In this document: in pieces, positions 9,184 to 20,867 of the stretch
Position numbering within the stretch: position 1 is the stretch's first letter
How the letters are laid out: each line of letters opens with the position of its first letter
Origin: Dactylis glomerata
Taxonomy: Eukaryota; Streptophyta; Magnoliopsida; Poales; Poaceae
NCBI GenBank assembly: GCA_007115705.1
Contig: QXEO01000143.1
Span: 4,199,434-4,263,433 of the forward strand
Length of the DNA stretch: 64,000 nucleotides
Reading direction: 5' to 3'
Notes under the pieces: model-generated
What the model was told of the DNA's origin: nothing
Databases searched by the model: none
The model's input: the letters and a program-made list of their open reading frames with translations, nothing else
Made by a program: the position numbers and the translations under genes

Positions 9184-11680
9184 TCATCGACGAGTTGGTG
9201 CATCTTTACCAGTGTAAATACCACCACTTATGCTCTTGGATGCTTGAACTCCAACATCTGCATTTACTCCACTGGAACCAGAAGCACCACCATTTGCCCC
9301 TATCCCAGCACCAATGCTTTTACTGGCCCCAATCCCAACACCAATGCTCTTAGTGGCCCCAATATTAGCACCAACGTTTGCATTTTTTTGGGCTTCACCG
9401 CTAAGTGCAGCATTGCCACCAGCGCCAATACCCACATTAGCATTAATTTGCTTGCTCGCTCCGATGCTAACACCACTTCTGTCAACACCTGCATTAGCAC
9501 CACCACCTACATTGACACTTTTTGATATACCAATACCGCCACCAAGACCAACATTACCACCAACATTGGCATTAGCATTGCCACCAACATTTGCTCCAAT
9601 GCCACCACCTATTTTAGCACCTCCAGATACACCCACACCAGCACCAACATTTGCATTTGCGCCAGCACCAAGACCAGCATTCACACCTGTGTTAGCACTA
9701 CCACCACCTCCTACATTTCCTCCAACATCTCCACCAACTTTAGCACCTCCAGAGAGACCGACTCCAGCACCAATTCCAGCATTTGCACCAATACCAACAT
9801 TTCCATTGGCTTTCCCACCCACATTTGCTCCAACACCACCACCAACTGTAGCACCTCCAGAGACTCCAGCACCAACACCAGTATCCACGCCTGTGCTAGC
9901 ACTACCACCACCTCCTACATTTCCTCCCACATCTCCACCAACCTTAACACCTCCGGAGAGACCAACTCCGGCACCAATTCCAGCATTTGCACCAATACCA
10001 ACATTTCCATTGGTTTTCCCACCCACATTTCCGCCAACACCACCACCAACGGTAGCACCTCCAGAGACACCGGCACCAACACCAACATTCGCGCCTGTGT
10101 TAGCACTACCAGCACCTCCTACATTTCCTCCGACATCTCCACCAACCTTAGCACCTCCGGAGAGACCGACTCCGGCACCAATTCCAGCATTTGCACCAAT
10201 ACCCACGCCAGCATTACCTCCAGCTCCAACATTGGCATTAGTACCCGCACCAACATTGGCTCTTCCAGCACCACCTATTCCACCTCCAACTCCAGCACCT
10301 ATTTTGGCGCCTCCTGTGATACCCATGTTTGCATTAACACCACCCTTAGCACCTACACCGGCACTTGCACCACCACCGGTCTCGCCACTACCCCCTACAT
10401 TCTTTTCTACACCTGCGGCTACATTGGCACTTTTACTTGCTTGAGCTCCAACACTAGCACCAGCACCAATATTCACATGAGCATGTATGCCACCAGATAT
10501 ACCAACCCGAGCACCACCCGATGCTGCCCCTGCCAAACCACCGGCAATTCCAGTAGCAACTCCTGCTGCTGCCCCACCAGCCACTCCTAAAAATAAATAC
10601 GAAAAAACAACATGTTACACTTTGGATGTCACAATCATTTATATGTAAACAACGGGTTGATTACTATTGTACGAGGGTTAGTTATTAATAAGATCTATGT
10701 TTGAAATTCAATTGATATTTCTAATTCGATGTGTATTTCTTGTAAAGAAAGGCTATCTAATGATGTTAATAGATATTACCGGCTGCAACATCAGCCATCT
10801 TATCAATGCTTGTAGCCATGTCTTTTGAAACTGTGCTGATCTCGTATGCCGCTTTTTTCAAGATCTCTTGCTTTGCATGAGCTGCCAATTCAGCGTTTGC
10901 TGAAACCTCCTTCACGTGTTGTGCAACCTTTTTCAGTATCTCCTGCTTTAACTTGAGTGCCGCAGCGACTCCACCTATGGCAAGTTTGGTGTGTTCCGTT
11001 GCAACTTTGGAGAGCTTTTGGGAGACCTCCCCAGCGATTTTACCCATCACCTCTGCTGACCCCTCCAATAGCTCCTCTTTTATATTGGTCGCAAGCCTTG
11101 CATCATTGATAATTTTTTGTACATGCACCGATGTACGATTTGCAATTTCTTCTTCGGCCTTAAGAGCATGCGCAGCATCAGTTGCTTCTGCCTGGTACGC
11201 CGGACTTACGGTTTTTGCGGGTTCTGTCTGGTCGGCCGGACTCTCTATGGGTTTTGCGGGTTCTGCCTGGTAGGCCGGACTCTCTACTGTTTTTGCGGGT
11301 TCTGCCTGGTAGGCTGGACTCTCCACAGTTTTTGCTGGTTCATTACTTATTTCTTTGTTGTATTCCGGCTTCTCATTCTTCACCCTATTAGGAAAAAAAT
11401 CAGAGAAGAAAATACAATAAGTACACATGCATGAGTGTAAAAATTGATTGATAAACGTCATGGGAAGACAGACATACACAACATGCTATTTGGCACAATC
11501 ACGGCCTTATGTTGTAATGATCTAGCTACAGTTGCAATGCTTGTAAATGGAGATTGACGAGTGCATATAACCATCTTACCGGCGTCCATAATCAAGATCT
11601 TGGGACAACACCGACGGCGTCCTCCACGATGAGACGAGTAACACCAGGAGAACAACGATACTACTAGAAAGCTTCGCCAT
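9184..11680 (-). CDS. Secreted Gly/Ala-rich repeat protein, 702 aa, three exons
   Basis: Exons are 11680-11580, 11384-10780 and 10586-9184 (101+605+1403 nt). Both introns (195 and 193 nt) have GT...AG ends and the phases join cleanly (2, then 1). The start MAKLSSSIVVLLVLLVSS is a signal peptide, with cleavage likely near residue 26. Exon 2 encodes four degenerate copies of a 13-residue unit (PAKTVESPAYQAE), then a charged, Ala/Lys-rich helical region. Exon 3 encodes about 467 residues rich in Gly, Ala, Val and Asn with a 68-residue tandem repeat (204 nt; units start near 9742, 9946 and 10150), ending in the basic tail GKDAPTRR. A TATA box lies 73 nt upstream of the ATG. The composition resembles glycine-rich cell-wall or silk-like structural proteins; no enzyme domain is visible. 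The location is inferred to be the apoplast or cell wall. Confidence 0.85.
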
Positions 11681-11752
11681 TGCTGATGATTCTTATTAGA
11701 GTTACCTTAACTTGTACGCACCAGAGGATTTACTCTAGGACGAATGACACAC

Positions 11753-11761
11753 ATTTATATA
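11753..11761 (-). promoter_or_regulatory. TATA box of the Gly/Ala-rich gene
   Basis: The minus strand reads TATATAAAT, 73 nt from the ATG at 11680. This allows a 5' UTR of roughly 40 nt. Confidence 0.65.
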
Positions 11762-12321
11762 TGAAGGAACCTCTGTTCTATATTTAGCTATTTTTTGACC
11801 AAGGCACACGCTCCAATGGTTGTGCGGACAAGAACATTGTCCGGATCAACTAGAATGGTCCTGAGGACAATGCGGTGTGTTTGCCATGCATGCATTTGTG
11901 ATTGTGAGTGGGAGCAAACAAATCTTTATATTGGCCGTGCAATTGTAGATGAATTTTAGTGCGACGCTAGGATACATCTTTGAGGTGGAGCTGCAAACAA
12001 GAACTATTTATAGACTTCATTCACGATGGTTACTATGCGTGCAAGTTGCAACATTTGAAGTCTGAAGAGGGGATCAGTCGGGAGTTCCAAGTCTGACGAG
12101 TAATAGAATTTGAATTAGATGACCGCAAGTGTAACCGGTTAAATAGCTGCCACTCACAATGGTTACTGCTTAACTGGTTATGACTATGCGAGCAAGATTG
12201 GTTTTAACTTCGATCTTCCACTGCCCAATGTCGCCCACTTTTATTGTTCAACTCCTCGTACTCGTCTCTTACGCATATCAAGACCTTAGTGTTGTCACCA
12301 CTTTATAACCGCAAAATATTA
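11762..12321. other. Intergenic DNA between divergent genes
   Basis: No gene seen. This holds the upstream region of the minus-strand Gly/Ala-rich gene, and further right that of the plus-strand F-box gene. Confidence 0.4.
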
Positions 12322-12408
12322 CGCTTCCTCCGACTTCTATTTCCATTTATCACTAATTTATTATACCTTTATACTAAATCAGAGACAAGTAATATGAGTC
12401 GGAGGAAG
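12322..12408. mobile_element. Small Stowaway-type MITE (about 87 bp)
   Basis: The left end (CTTCCTCCGACTT after two bases) is inverted at the right end (GAGTCGGAGGAAG). The element is flanked by TA at 12320-12321 and 12409-12410. TIRs of this form with a TA duplication are typical of grass Stowaway (Tc1/mariner) MITEs. It lies upstream of the F-box gene. Confidence 0.65.
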
Positions 12409-12816
12409 TACAAAGCCTACTAGAGTGTAGCTTCTCCCTCGCCATCCTCCCTCGTCGCAACTTTAATTTCTTGATGTTGTGTCCGGCAGACCGCCACTCT
12501 CTCCAATCATAAAAAGTTTATGGCTGAAACAAATCGTACTTTTATTAGATTTAAAACTTATGCTATATTGGGTGCTTCCAAACTGAGGTGGTTTTCCACA
12601 AAAAAAATCTGACGGAAGAAGCAAACAACGGAACAGTGTTGTGTGCTGAGACAGAAAAACCCCTACCCCTCTCTAAAGCCATCGGGCAAAAATAGAAAAA
12701 ATGGATGATGGGCCGTGACGGCCTGCATTCACGCAATTGGCCCAAAAGCCACGTCACTCCCCCAAACTAAAGGCCACAGCACAGGCCCAAAAGCTGAAAG
12801 CACTGATCAGTCGCAC

Positions 12817-14858
12817 ATGGGGACGGCGAGGTCGCACCGTTCCAAGAGGCGAACTGGCGGCGGCGGAGAGCCGTCGGGCGGCCGCGCCGACTTCATCAGC
12901 AACCTCCCCGACGAGGTCCTCGGCACCATCGTATCCCTCCTCTCCACCAAGGATGGCTGCCGTACGCAGGCCCTCTCCCGCCGGTGGCGCCCCATCTGGC
13001 GGTCGGCGCCTCTCAACCGCGAGGACGCCGACCGCGGCTTCTCCGAGCTGGTCGTCTCCAAGATCCTCTCCGGCCACCTCGGCCCCGCCCGCCGCATCTT
13101 GCTAACCAGAATCCGGAGCCTCCCCTGCCGCCACCAAGCCGCCGGCGACGGCAGGAGCAATGGCAACGGCTGGCTCGCGCCCCAGGATCTCGCCAATCTC
13201 CAAGAGTTCGAGCTCGTCCACAGATTCGACTGCCGCCGCAACTCCCTGCCTCCGTCGGTGTTCCGCCTCGCGCCCGCGCTCAGTGTGGCCAGGTTTGGCC
13301 TCTGCCGCCTGCCGCCCAACTTGGCAGTGGATTTTCCTCACCTCAAGCAACTCACCCTGCACATGGTCACCTTGACAGAGGAGACCTTGAGCGGCGTGCT
13401 CTCCGGCTGCCCTGCACTAGAGAGCCTTCTGCTGGACCAGAACGTAGGCGTTTCCCGCCTCCGCATCAGCTCCCGAACCCTCAGGAGCGTCGGCTTTTGT
13501 GCTTCTTGGAACAGACAGGTAGTCGTTGGCATTGTGAATGTCCAAGAGATGGTAATTGAGGACGCCCCTTGTCTCGAGAGATTGCTACCACTCAATCCAG
13601 ACTATGGTCCGGCAACCATCCGGGTAATCAGTGCCCCTAAACTGAAGATATTGGGTTCGCTGAGTAGCGGCATAGTACAGCTTCAACTTAGAACAACAGT
13701 ATTTCAGGTAGTTATAGCCTCAGTTTACGTATCACCGTATGAGACATTGAGGATATTATTATTGATACACATTTTTTTCCTCGTAGAAATTGATTGCTGT
13801 CAGCTTGACAACCATAATGCGCTCCGTGAAGGTGTTGGCTCTTGATAATTTTGGCCCTGGTCTAGATGCAGTTCTTGACTTCCTCAAGTGCTTCCCCTGC
13901 TTGGAGCGGTCGTACGTCGTTGTGAGTATTCATATCTGCTTCGCTTCTTAAGATGCCGAAATAAGCCTCGTTTTATAGTAGAAATTAGCTGGCTAATATT
14001 CTATATCACCTGATTCTTGAAAGAAACTATATCACTCTTAATAGTCTGAATCCACTGTCAAAGCAGGGACTTTTAGATATGGGATTCTCTCATATTTCTA
14101 GCCAAAGAAAAGGATTCCCTCATACTATTGTGTTCTCAACCTTGCAATCTGGAAGGGTTCTTAGACTGCTTTGTGTGGTGATTTTACCTCTGGCTTTTGA
14201 ATCTGTAGACTTCCAGTTAATTCTGAACTTGCATTTATCATGAACACACAAATTAATAAATGATTCCCATATGCATTGCTGAGACGTTGTCTTTTTGTTG
14301 CAATAGACCTGTGGAACTAATACTATCAACAGTGGTCTTTTGTTGCCCTGCAAAGGCGTCAAACTTTATTGTTTGCTAATATCTGTAAATAGAGACTGGG
14401 TACTAGTCAACTACCACGCGCATATCCAACTTGTTAGCAATTGTCTTTATATTGTTTCTTAAATCTATCTTCAGTTAGAACTATGGAGAGGGAAGATGGA
14501 TATGCGGAAGTATGCCTCACTAGATCATCCAATTGAATGCCTTGAGCTCCATCTGAAAAAAGTGGCGTTGAAGGTCTACTATGGTGATCGTCCAGAAGTT
14601 TACTTTGCCAGGTTCTTTGTTTTGTATGCGAAAGTGCTAGAAAAAATGGAATTTGGACTCGCAGGTGGCCGTGATGACAAATGGTGGGATAATAAGTACA
14701 AACAGCTCCTAGTGGAATACCGAGCTTCTCGTGATGCTCGAATTGAATTCAAAAGATTTTCTACGTGTACTTCCCAAGACAACAAGAAGTGTACCCATGA
14801 TCTGTCAGTAGTTGATCCATTTGATGCTTCCTTCTTGGATGGATATGTTACGCTTTGA
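12817..14858 (+). CDS. F-box protein with leucine-rich/FBD-like C-terminus, 469 aa, three exons
   Basis: Exons are 12817-13707, 13787-13921 and 14475-14858 (891+135+384 nt, all phase 0). Introns are 79 and 553 nt with GT...AG ends. I chose the ATG at 12817, giving MGTARSHRSKRRT, because the F-box follows at about residues 25-68 (FISNLPDEVLGTIVSLLST). The upstream in-frame ATG at 12715 adds 34 residues of poor quality. The middle is leucine-rich (LTLHMVTLTEETLSGVLSGC, CLERLLPLNP) and the end resembles grass FBD-type F-box proteins (ECLELHLKKVALKVYYG, DARIEFKRFST). By family it should be a substrate-recruiting subunit of an SCF ubiquitin ligase binding SKP1; the target is unknown. Exon 1 is very GC-rich. 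The gene looks intact. Confidence 0.88.
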
Positions 14859-16208
14859 GATGCTATCTACGCCTCATGTTCAAAGCTTGGATTTGATATC
14901 ATGTTAGTATTATCAAGTTCTCTCGTCCCTTAGATGAACCATCTCTAGATTGTGAGCTGCTTCATGCAGTAGGAGGTTTTGCGGCCCTACAGAATGATGT
15001 GGAGGCAAGCTTCAAATCGAAAACTTGCGACTTGTATATGATGGTCTGCGTAGAACCTGTAGAAAGGGTTTTCTCTGAAGTATAACTTCAGGTAGAGTTC
15101 TCTCTACATTTACATATATTATATATAATTTCAAAAAAGAAGTTCTGTTCTTTTGCAGTTGGATGCAGTTAAGTGCAATCTTGCATGTTTAATTGGTTTT
15201 CTGAATTTAACTGGTGTTGGTTGTTAATTTCTTTGCTCCTTGGTACTGTAAATTGGTACCCGCATGTTTGCGCAACTAGATTGATATGTTGTTATATTTG
15301 TTATTTTCTTATTTATTGTACTTTGAGATGTTTATACCCTATTCGGCACACATTTGGAAATATAAATAAACACACGGCGAAAATACACTATGAGTAAGCT
15401 TGTTTGGCAATGTTTCTCCACAAATTATTTGCCCCCACAAAAAGTGTAATTTGCTTTGACTCATCGTTTTTGTAGAATGACATATCAATTAAAATATATA
15501 GAACTATTGTAGTCAAGATGTACGTTTAAGAACTATTATTCAAATTTAGAATGTTTTGGCTAAGCATATTAGGTTGTTTGTTACATACCTTGTTATGTGG
15601 CAATAGTTGATCAAAGCCGTTGTGGTCTGTTTGGCAATACAAACTTACAGTCAATACAAACTTACAGAGGTTTGTAATAATGTTTTACTTTATGTTTTGA
15701 GTCCTCTTTAATGAACTTGACTTATTATTTCCCCAACCTCTAAAAAAGGATCGATATGCCAATTTTTCTTGCCCCATTGTCACGCATGCCATATTGCGGA
15801 CTGCAATTCCTCTCAATGTAAATGAAGGTTTCTAATGTTTCTTGGATCCTAGATTTAGTTCAGCTTACTAGCATGTTCATTCTTATACAATATTAATTTA
15901 ACTCAGCTCCAAGGTTTGCTCATTTTTTGCATTACAATTTTAACTCCAGCACAAATGGTTCCTCGTCGACACTCTCCATTCAAAAACTCTATAAAAACTA
16001 CAAATAACCTCAATCCCGTTATATATCTAGAAGCACTTCAAGTTGGTTTACATAAATCTTATGACGCAAGATTAAAAAAATCGGTAGTGGTGACTCGATG
16101 GTATTACATCACACTCACACATCTGTGTTGTACACGGCCAAACAATCAAACTGCAACAAATGGGACTTGAATTCTTTGTGAACAAATGTGACAACTCTCC
16201 TGAACTTG
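14859..16208. other. Intergenic DNA between convergent genes
   Basis: AT-rich, no gene seen. It must contain the 3' UTRs of the F-box and hydrolase genes, which converge here. A 16-base word is repeated almost in tandem at 15635-15650 and 15652-15667. Confidence 0.4.
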
Positions 16209-18480
16209 TCACTCCTTGGGATCTTCAGCATTGACGTGCGCCAGGAACTCCTTGAGGAGCCGGTTGTAGACGCAGGGCCTCTCCAGGTGCACGAGATGCC
16301 CAGCCTTGTCTATGCTCTGCAGCATCGTCTTCTCGCCCAGCTGCCTGCAGAGTAAACACGAAAACCCATCTGTTTAGAATCTCAGCTCACATGCTATGCT
16401 AGTTTGGTGGTGGAGCTACAGCTGAAAGTATGAGAACTCAAGGGCATAGCTTACTCTTTCATTGTCTTGGCGAGCTCGATGTTGAAGATGTTGTCGTTCT
16501 CTCCCCAGAGCAGAAGTATTTTCTGCACCGCGTACAAGTAGAAAGAAGAAAACGCTCGTCAGAGATAGTCTCATCGCGCATGTGGCGTCAGTCAGATTCA
16601 CTGGTGTGAAGCACCTGCTCCATTCATGTCAAGAAAAGGACGGCAATAGCTCTATCCATGAAAAATCTTGTGAAAATAAAAGCAATATACTTGGAACTTT
16701 TCAGATGCTGTACGTATACAGCTAGGACTGTATTTCATCAGCTAGGAAGTCATCACGGGAATTGCTTGGTATGCTTAATTTCTTCATCGATGGATTTGGT
16801 TGCTTTGGTCATTTGGTGCACCATATCTGGAAAGCGATTTACTATGGAAGGAGAGGAGGTCATCCGATCGGATGAGAGCATTGAAATCCTTCACCGTATC
16901 GCCGCCGTTCATGACACTCATTACCCCCCAAAGGAGAATTCCCATCAATGCATCTGTCCTCCTGGCTAATCAATTGTAGAATTGCTAGTACAAACATATC
17001 TGAGATCTGGATATGCTGCAGTACAACGAATCGGGATATTTGCACTTTTCAATACGAAGAATGAAACAAATGACATGTTTATCTCCTAGTAGGAAAGGTT
17101 GTTGAACTAACTTTGTCTCTTTTTTTTTATGAAAAGGACTGAACTCCCCTTGTTTCAAAAGAAGAGGACTGAAGTCTGACTAGAATCACAGATAATAGAG
17201 AATTGATACTTGTTTTACTGTCTGTGTAACTGTCTATCCACAATTCCACATAGAAAGAACCAGGTCGACAACCAATTTGTATTTCGATCTCCTTGGATTG
17301 ACTCAATTCGTAATATATATGTGAAGTTATGAACAGAAATGGATTTTAGACATTCTGTTCTACACCAGGTAGCCTGCCAAGCTTATGGAAATGCACCAAA
17401 ACGTGTTCATCAGGTGGCTTTTAATCTGTACTGAATTTTACTGCAGCTAACCGGAGTGCGATCCGCAGCCGCATGGGCCATGTCAAAGAAGGGGTAGGTT
17501 GAGTGGGATGATGGGAGACGGTGGCCAAACGTACCTGCGGCAAGACGGGCACGGTGGCGTCTTTGTTGCTGACCACCAAACCTTCCAGCAGCTCCGCTCT
17601 TTCCTTGCGGTTGGCAAACATCACCTGCACGCGGAGAGCAACTCGCCATAGATCAGACCATGCACATCAACCCAAAGTAGTTTTTAAGGTAGGCAGAGAC
17701 GGACCTGGAGGTAGTCCCTGTGAAGTCGCTCTGGGAACCAGAGGTTCCTGTGCGTGGCGATGGAGAGCAGCGCCTTGAGCCCCTTGACGGAGTCCGGCAG
17801 CAGCAGCTCGGCCGAGGACTTGACGCCGATCCTCTCGAGTGTGCTCTCGCTGATGGAGTCGGTCATGGCGACGACGGAGCCCGAGACCACGAGCGACCGG
17901 ACGAGCTCCGGGTGGGACTCGGCCATCTTGAAGGCCACCATCCCGCCGTAGCTGAACCCCACCACCGTGCACCGCTCCACGCCCAGCTTCCCGAGCGCCG
18001 CCACCAGGCACTCCGCCTGGAACCCCGGCGACCGGTCCGTCGACGGCGACGTGGAGCCGCCGAAGTAGAGCAGGTCCGGGATGTACACGTCGTAGTGTTT
18101 CGCCAGCACACCAGCCTGTATACGCGTACATGAATCAGGACGGGGACAGGCCAATTCGCGCCCATGAACCTAGCACGGCAGAACAAAGCGCAAACCTGGA
18201 ACTGCCACGTGACGATGCCCTCGGCGGCGAAGCCATGAACGAGGACGACGGCGGGCCTCTCTTGCTTGGGTCTCGTCTCGGCCGCCGGCGCCTTGTCGGC
18301 TGCAGCAGCTTCGGGCGTGATCTCGCGCACGGTGGACTTGTCCTTGGGGACCTTGTCCTTGGGAACCCAGAAGGTGAGCGCAGTGCCGGCGCCGTCGACG
18401 TCGACGGTGTGCTGCCGGAGCCCGGCCAGCCTGACCAGGAAGTGCAGGAGCGGCTTCTGCGCCTCCACCAGGTTCACCAT
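16209..18480 (-). CDS. Alpha/beta-hydrolase fold protein, 329 aa, five exons
   Basis: Exons are 18480-18196, 18115-17705, 17624-17535, 16522-16455 and 16344-16209 (285+411+90+68+136 nt). All introns are GT...AG and the total is 330 codons including TGA. The catalytic set is complete: an oxyanion-loop HGF in VVLVHGFAAEG (about residue 83), nucleophile Ser150 in VGFSYGGMVAF, Asp272 in LLLWGENDNIFN, and His301 in KAGHLVHLERP. There is no signal peptide or membrane segment, so a cytosolic soluble enzyme is likely. The family includes plant esterases, lipase-like and epoxide-hydrolase-like enzymes; the substrate cannot be read from the sequence. A Lys/Glu/Ala-rich insertion (about residues 40-73) precedes the first strand. 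The third intron is 1012 nt. The gene appears intact. Confidence 0.9.
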
Positions 18481-18625
18481 CCTCGCTGACTGACTACTGG
18501 ACTAGGATCGAGCAGCGAAGCTAGCTAGCTGGCTGTGTGTGCAATGTGAGTATGAAAGCTCGAGCTTTGGGTTGTGCGCACAAACAATGCTGCCCTATGG
18601 AAGAGCTGAGCATGGGCGGTGATCT

Positions 18626-18632
18626 TATATAA
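18626..18632 (-). promoter_or_regulatory. TATA box of the alpha/beta-hydrolase gene
   Basis: The minus strand reads TATATAA within CTTATATAAG, 146 nt upstream of the ATG at 18480. Confidence 0.55.
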
Positions 18633-18649
18633 GAATGGCAGCGGAGATG

Positions 18650-20421
18650 GCCGCTGCAGGGCGCGTCATAACGGTACTGTGCGAGGAAACTTTTCTCGAA
18701 GGCATTCATTTCCTTCCGGTGGTAGCTGAAGGTTGTTAAGTTTGTTCTTCTACCGTTCTGAAGAAACAACCATTTTCTTCGCAGATATGAACAGGTAGCG
18801 ACTACGGAGAGTTTGTTAATCCAAATCGCAGACTATACATTTATTAGCCTCGCACCATTTCAGACTATGGAGCTGCAATATGTGCGTTCGTCATTGCAGA
18901 TCCCTCCGTAAATAAAAGGGACTCTGACCAAAATGATCCTTTTGCGTCATCGTCATGAGATTCATGAGCTCGAGCCCGCAGACAGATTTGAACTCATGAT
19001 CTCACTTATTTCGTCTAACGTTCGCTACTGCTTGATAGTCACGAGTGCAGATTTTTGTAGCCCAAGCTACATGTAGTTTTTTTGAATATCAAATTTGAAG
19101 TACAACAAATTCTGAAAACCTTAGAGGCAATGTTGTATTCTATCAATGTGTAAAATTTCAAATTAAAATTTCTTATATTATAGGCTGTGACAAAATTCAA
19201 GATTTGAAGTAGCCAACAATGCAAATTCGGGAACCTGCAAAATTTATCAGATTTGTTATTTTTGTGTGGTCTAAAATACAAGTGTTTCGAGTTAAAAATT
19301 TGCATGATGGTACAATAGATCATTATCAAAATCGAGGTTTTTTTCAGCTCGAGCTACACTTGCAGTTTCGGCGTGCAGCCCGGACTTGAAATTCACAATC
19401 TATCTGCCACGCCGATGGATCATATTGATATATACCGGGATTGGACCGTTTGAATGACTGCATTAGTAGGCAAACCTATTAGTGTACCCGCCGATCGGCA
19501 GGGCTGCTATGATGCAGACTGAGACAGCTACTCGAGTAGCGAGTGTTGTTGATTAGCAGTTGCCGTTGGTGTTAGCTGAGCTGCTCTTGCCTACTCGAAA
19601 CAACCGCAGAGAATGCCGGCCAGCGGTCGCCTTTGCGTGCAGCGTGCAGCACAGCCAAGGACGCGTATTAGGGCATCTTCAGCGGGCTGATGCATCACAT
19701 CCGCGCATGTTTGAACGCGTCCGATCGGACTGGGGCGCCGGTTTCGCACGCTCCAGTGGTATGATGCATTCGGATCCATCTTTGACTCAAATTTGGGCTA
19801 GGTTTGTATCTGCGCGGACGCGGACAGATGGCGCGCGTGTCCTTCCTAATTCACCGCGGGCTCACATGGCATTGACACATTAATAGGGTATAATATTAAT
19901 ATTAGTTCATTACAAGTTGATACGGCCATCATAAAAAGGGCTCACAAAAAAAAGGCCTATCCTACAGGCTAGTGGTCAGTCTCCGGCGTCGGGCCGCCAT
20001 CTCGGCGTGGGAAGGCATGGCTACGTGGCCGGCAACGCCGCCGCTACGCCGATAGCGCCTGCTTATGTAGACGGTGCGCGGTGGGAAATGGCGTCGGGGA
20101 CAGAATAATTTCCGGCAAGAGCGGGGGTGTGATAATTTTCATCCAAGGACGGGGGCTGGAAACATTCATCGGCTGCGCGCGCGAAAACATGAGTTATCGT
20201 TGGTGGGAGTTTTTCCACCGCGCGGGAAGCCACCAGTGATCATTGCCAACGTCCCATCGCTATTAGCATATCATCAAAATACAGAAGCCATATTTCCCGC
20301 CCACGGGAAAGGAAAGACAACTTCCTCGTAGATTCTCGGAGACTGGAAAGCTTGCGCCAGATCGAAGACGTGCCGCTGATGTTAATTAGGATCAGACAGG
20401 CACCACACTCACACGCACGAA
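18650..20421. other. Intergenic DNA with unclassified repeat remnants
   Basis: No gene seen. An AT-rich block at 19040-19380 begins and ends with similar words around GTAGC(C/T)C and may be a degenerate DNA transposon. A tract starting GGGCATCTTCAGC at 19671 resembles the ends of small class II elements in grasses, but I cannot find a matching opposite end. 19960-20060 is GC-rich. Confidence 0.35.
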
Positions 20422-20565
20422 TTCGTGCGTGTTTCCGTCGGTGTTCGGTTGGCCGGTGGTGTCGTACTAGATCACTTCGAATTCACTACTCACTTCGTGC
20501 GTGTTTCCGTCGGTGTTCGGTTGGCCGGTGGTGTCGTACTAGATCACTTCGAATTCACTACTCAC
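20422..20565. repeat. Perfect 72-bp tandem duplication (two units)
   Basis: 20422-20493 is repeated exactly at 20494-20565, each unit running from TTCGTGCGTGTTTCCG to TTCACTACTCAC. The identity indicates a recent slippage or unequal exchange event. No ORF meaning is evident. Confidence 0.9.
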
Positions 20566-20705
20566 TTATTTCATCACTTACAGTGGTCAACGTGGCGGCT
20601 GGAGCTCAACATTAACTAGAGTGGAGGCAGTCGCTTGATATTGACCCATTGCCACCTACTTGAACACTATCGAGCCACTCAGTTCATGTTTTGATATCGA
20701 CCCAC

Positions 20706-20763
20706 GAATTTGTATTAAGTTGTACTAAATCGTTTTACAACCTTTTTTAATTGGAGGGAGTAC
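20706..20763. mobile_element. Truncated Stowaway-type MITE
   Basis: The right end reads TTAATTGGAGGGAGTA, a standard Stowaway terminus, preceded by a GTACTAAATCGTTTTACAAC-type interior. The left terminus is not found. Confidence 0.45.
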
Positions 20764-20867
20764 TCCATTACAAACCGGCGCTACACCCATTAAGATCTCT
20801 ACCTATATGGTACACCATGGGTGCCGGACATGTAAGAGCTACAACTGAATAAGAAGAGTTGCAATTA
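20764..20867. other. Short spacer before the copia LTR
   Basis: No recognisable feature. The left end of the following LTR is degenerate, so this boundary is approximate. Confidence 0.3.

Noticed and set aside
9314..10444. 376-codon Pro/Ala-rich plus-strand ORF
   Set aside because: It is the antisense shadow of the Gly/Ala-rich exon 3: a repetitive GC-rich frame on one strand forces an open frame on the other. No signal, splice or promoter evidence.
12715..12816. Upstream in-frame ATG for the F-box gene
   Set aside because: It would add 34 residues of unlikely composition; the ATG at 12817 leads directly to the usual short basic N-terminus and F-box.
12754..13605. Minus-strand ORFs opposite the F-box exon 1
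   Set aside because: GC-rich grass first exons give open frames on all strands. The plus-strand frame has the F-box, correct introns and family-like C-terminus.
17720..18133. Plus-strand ORF of 137 codons opposite the hydrolase
   Set aside because: Arg/Pro-rich shadow of the alpha/beta hydrolase exon 2, which has catalytic motifs on the minus strand.
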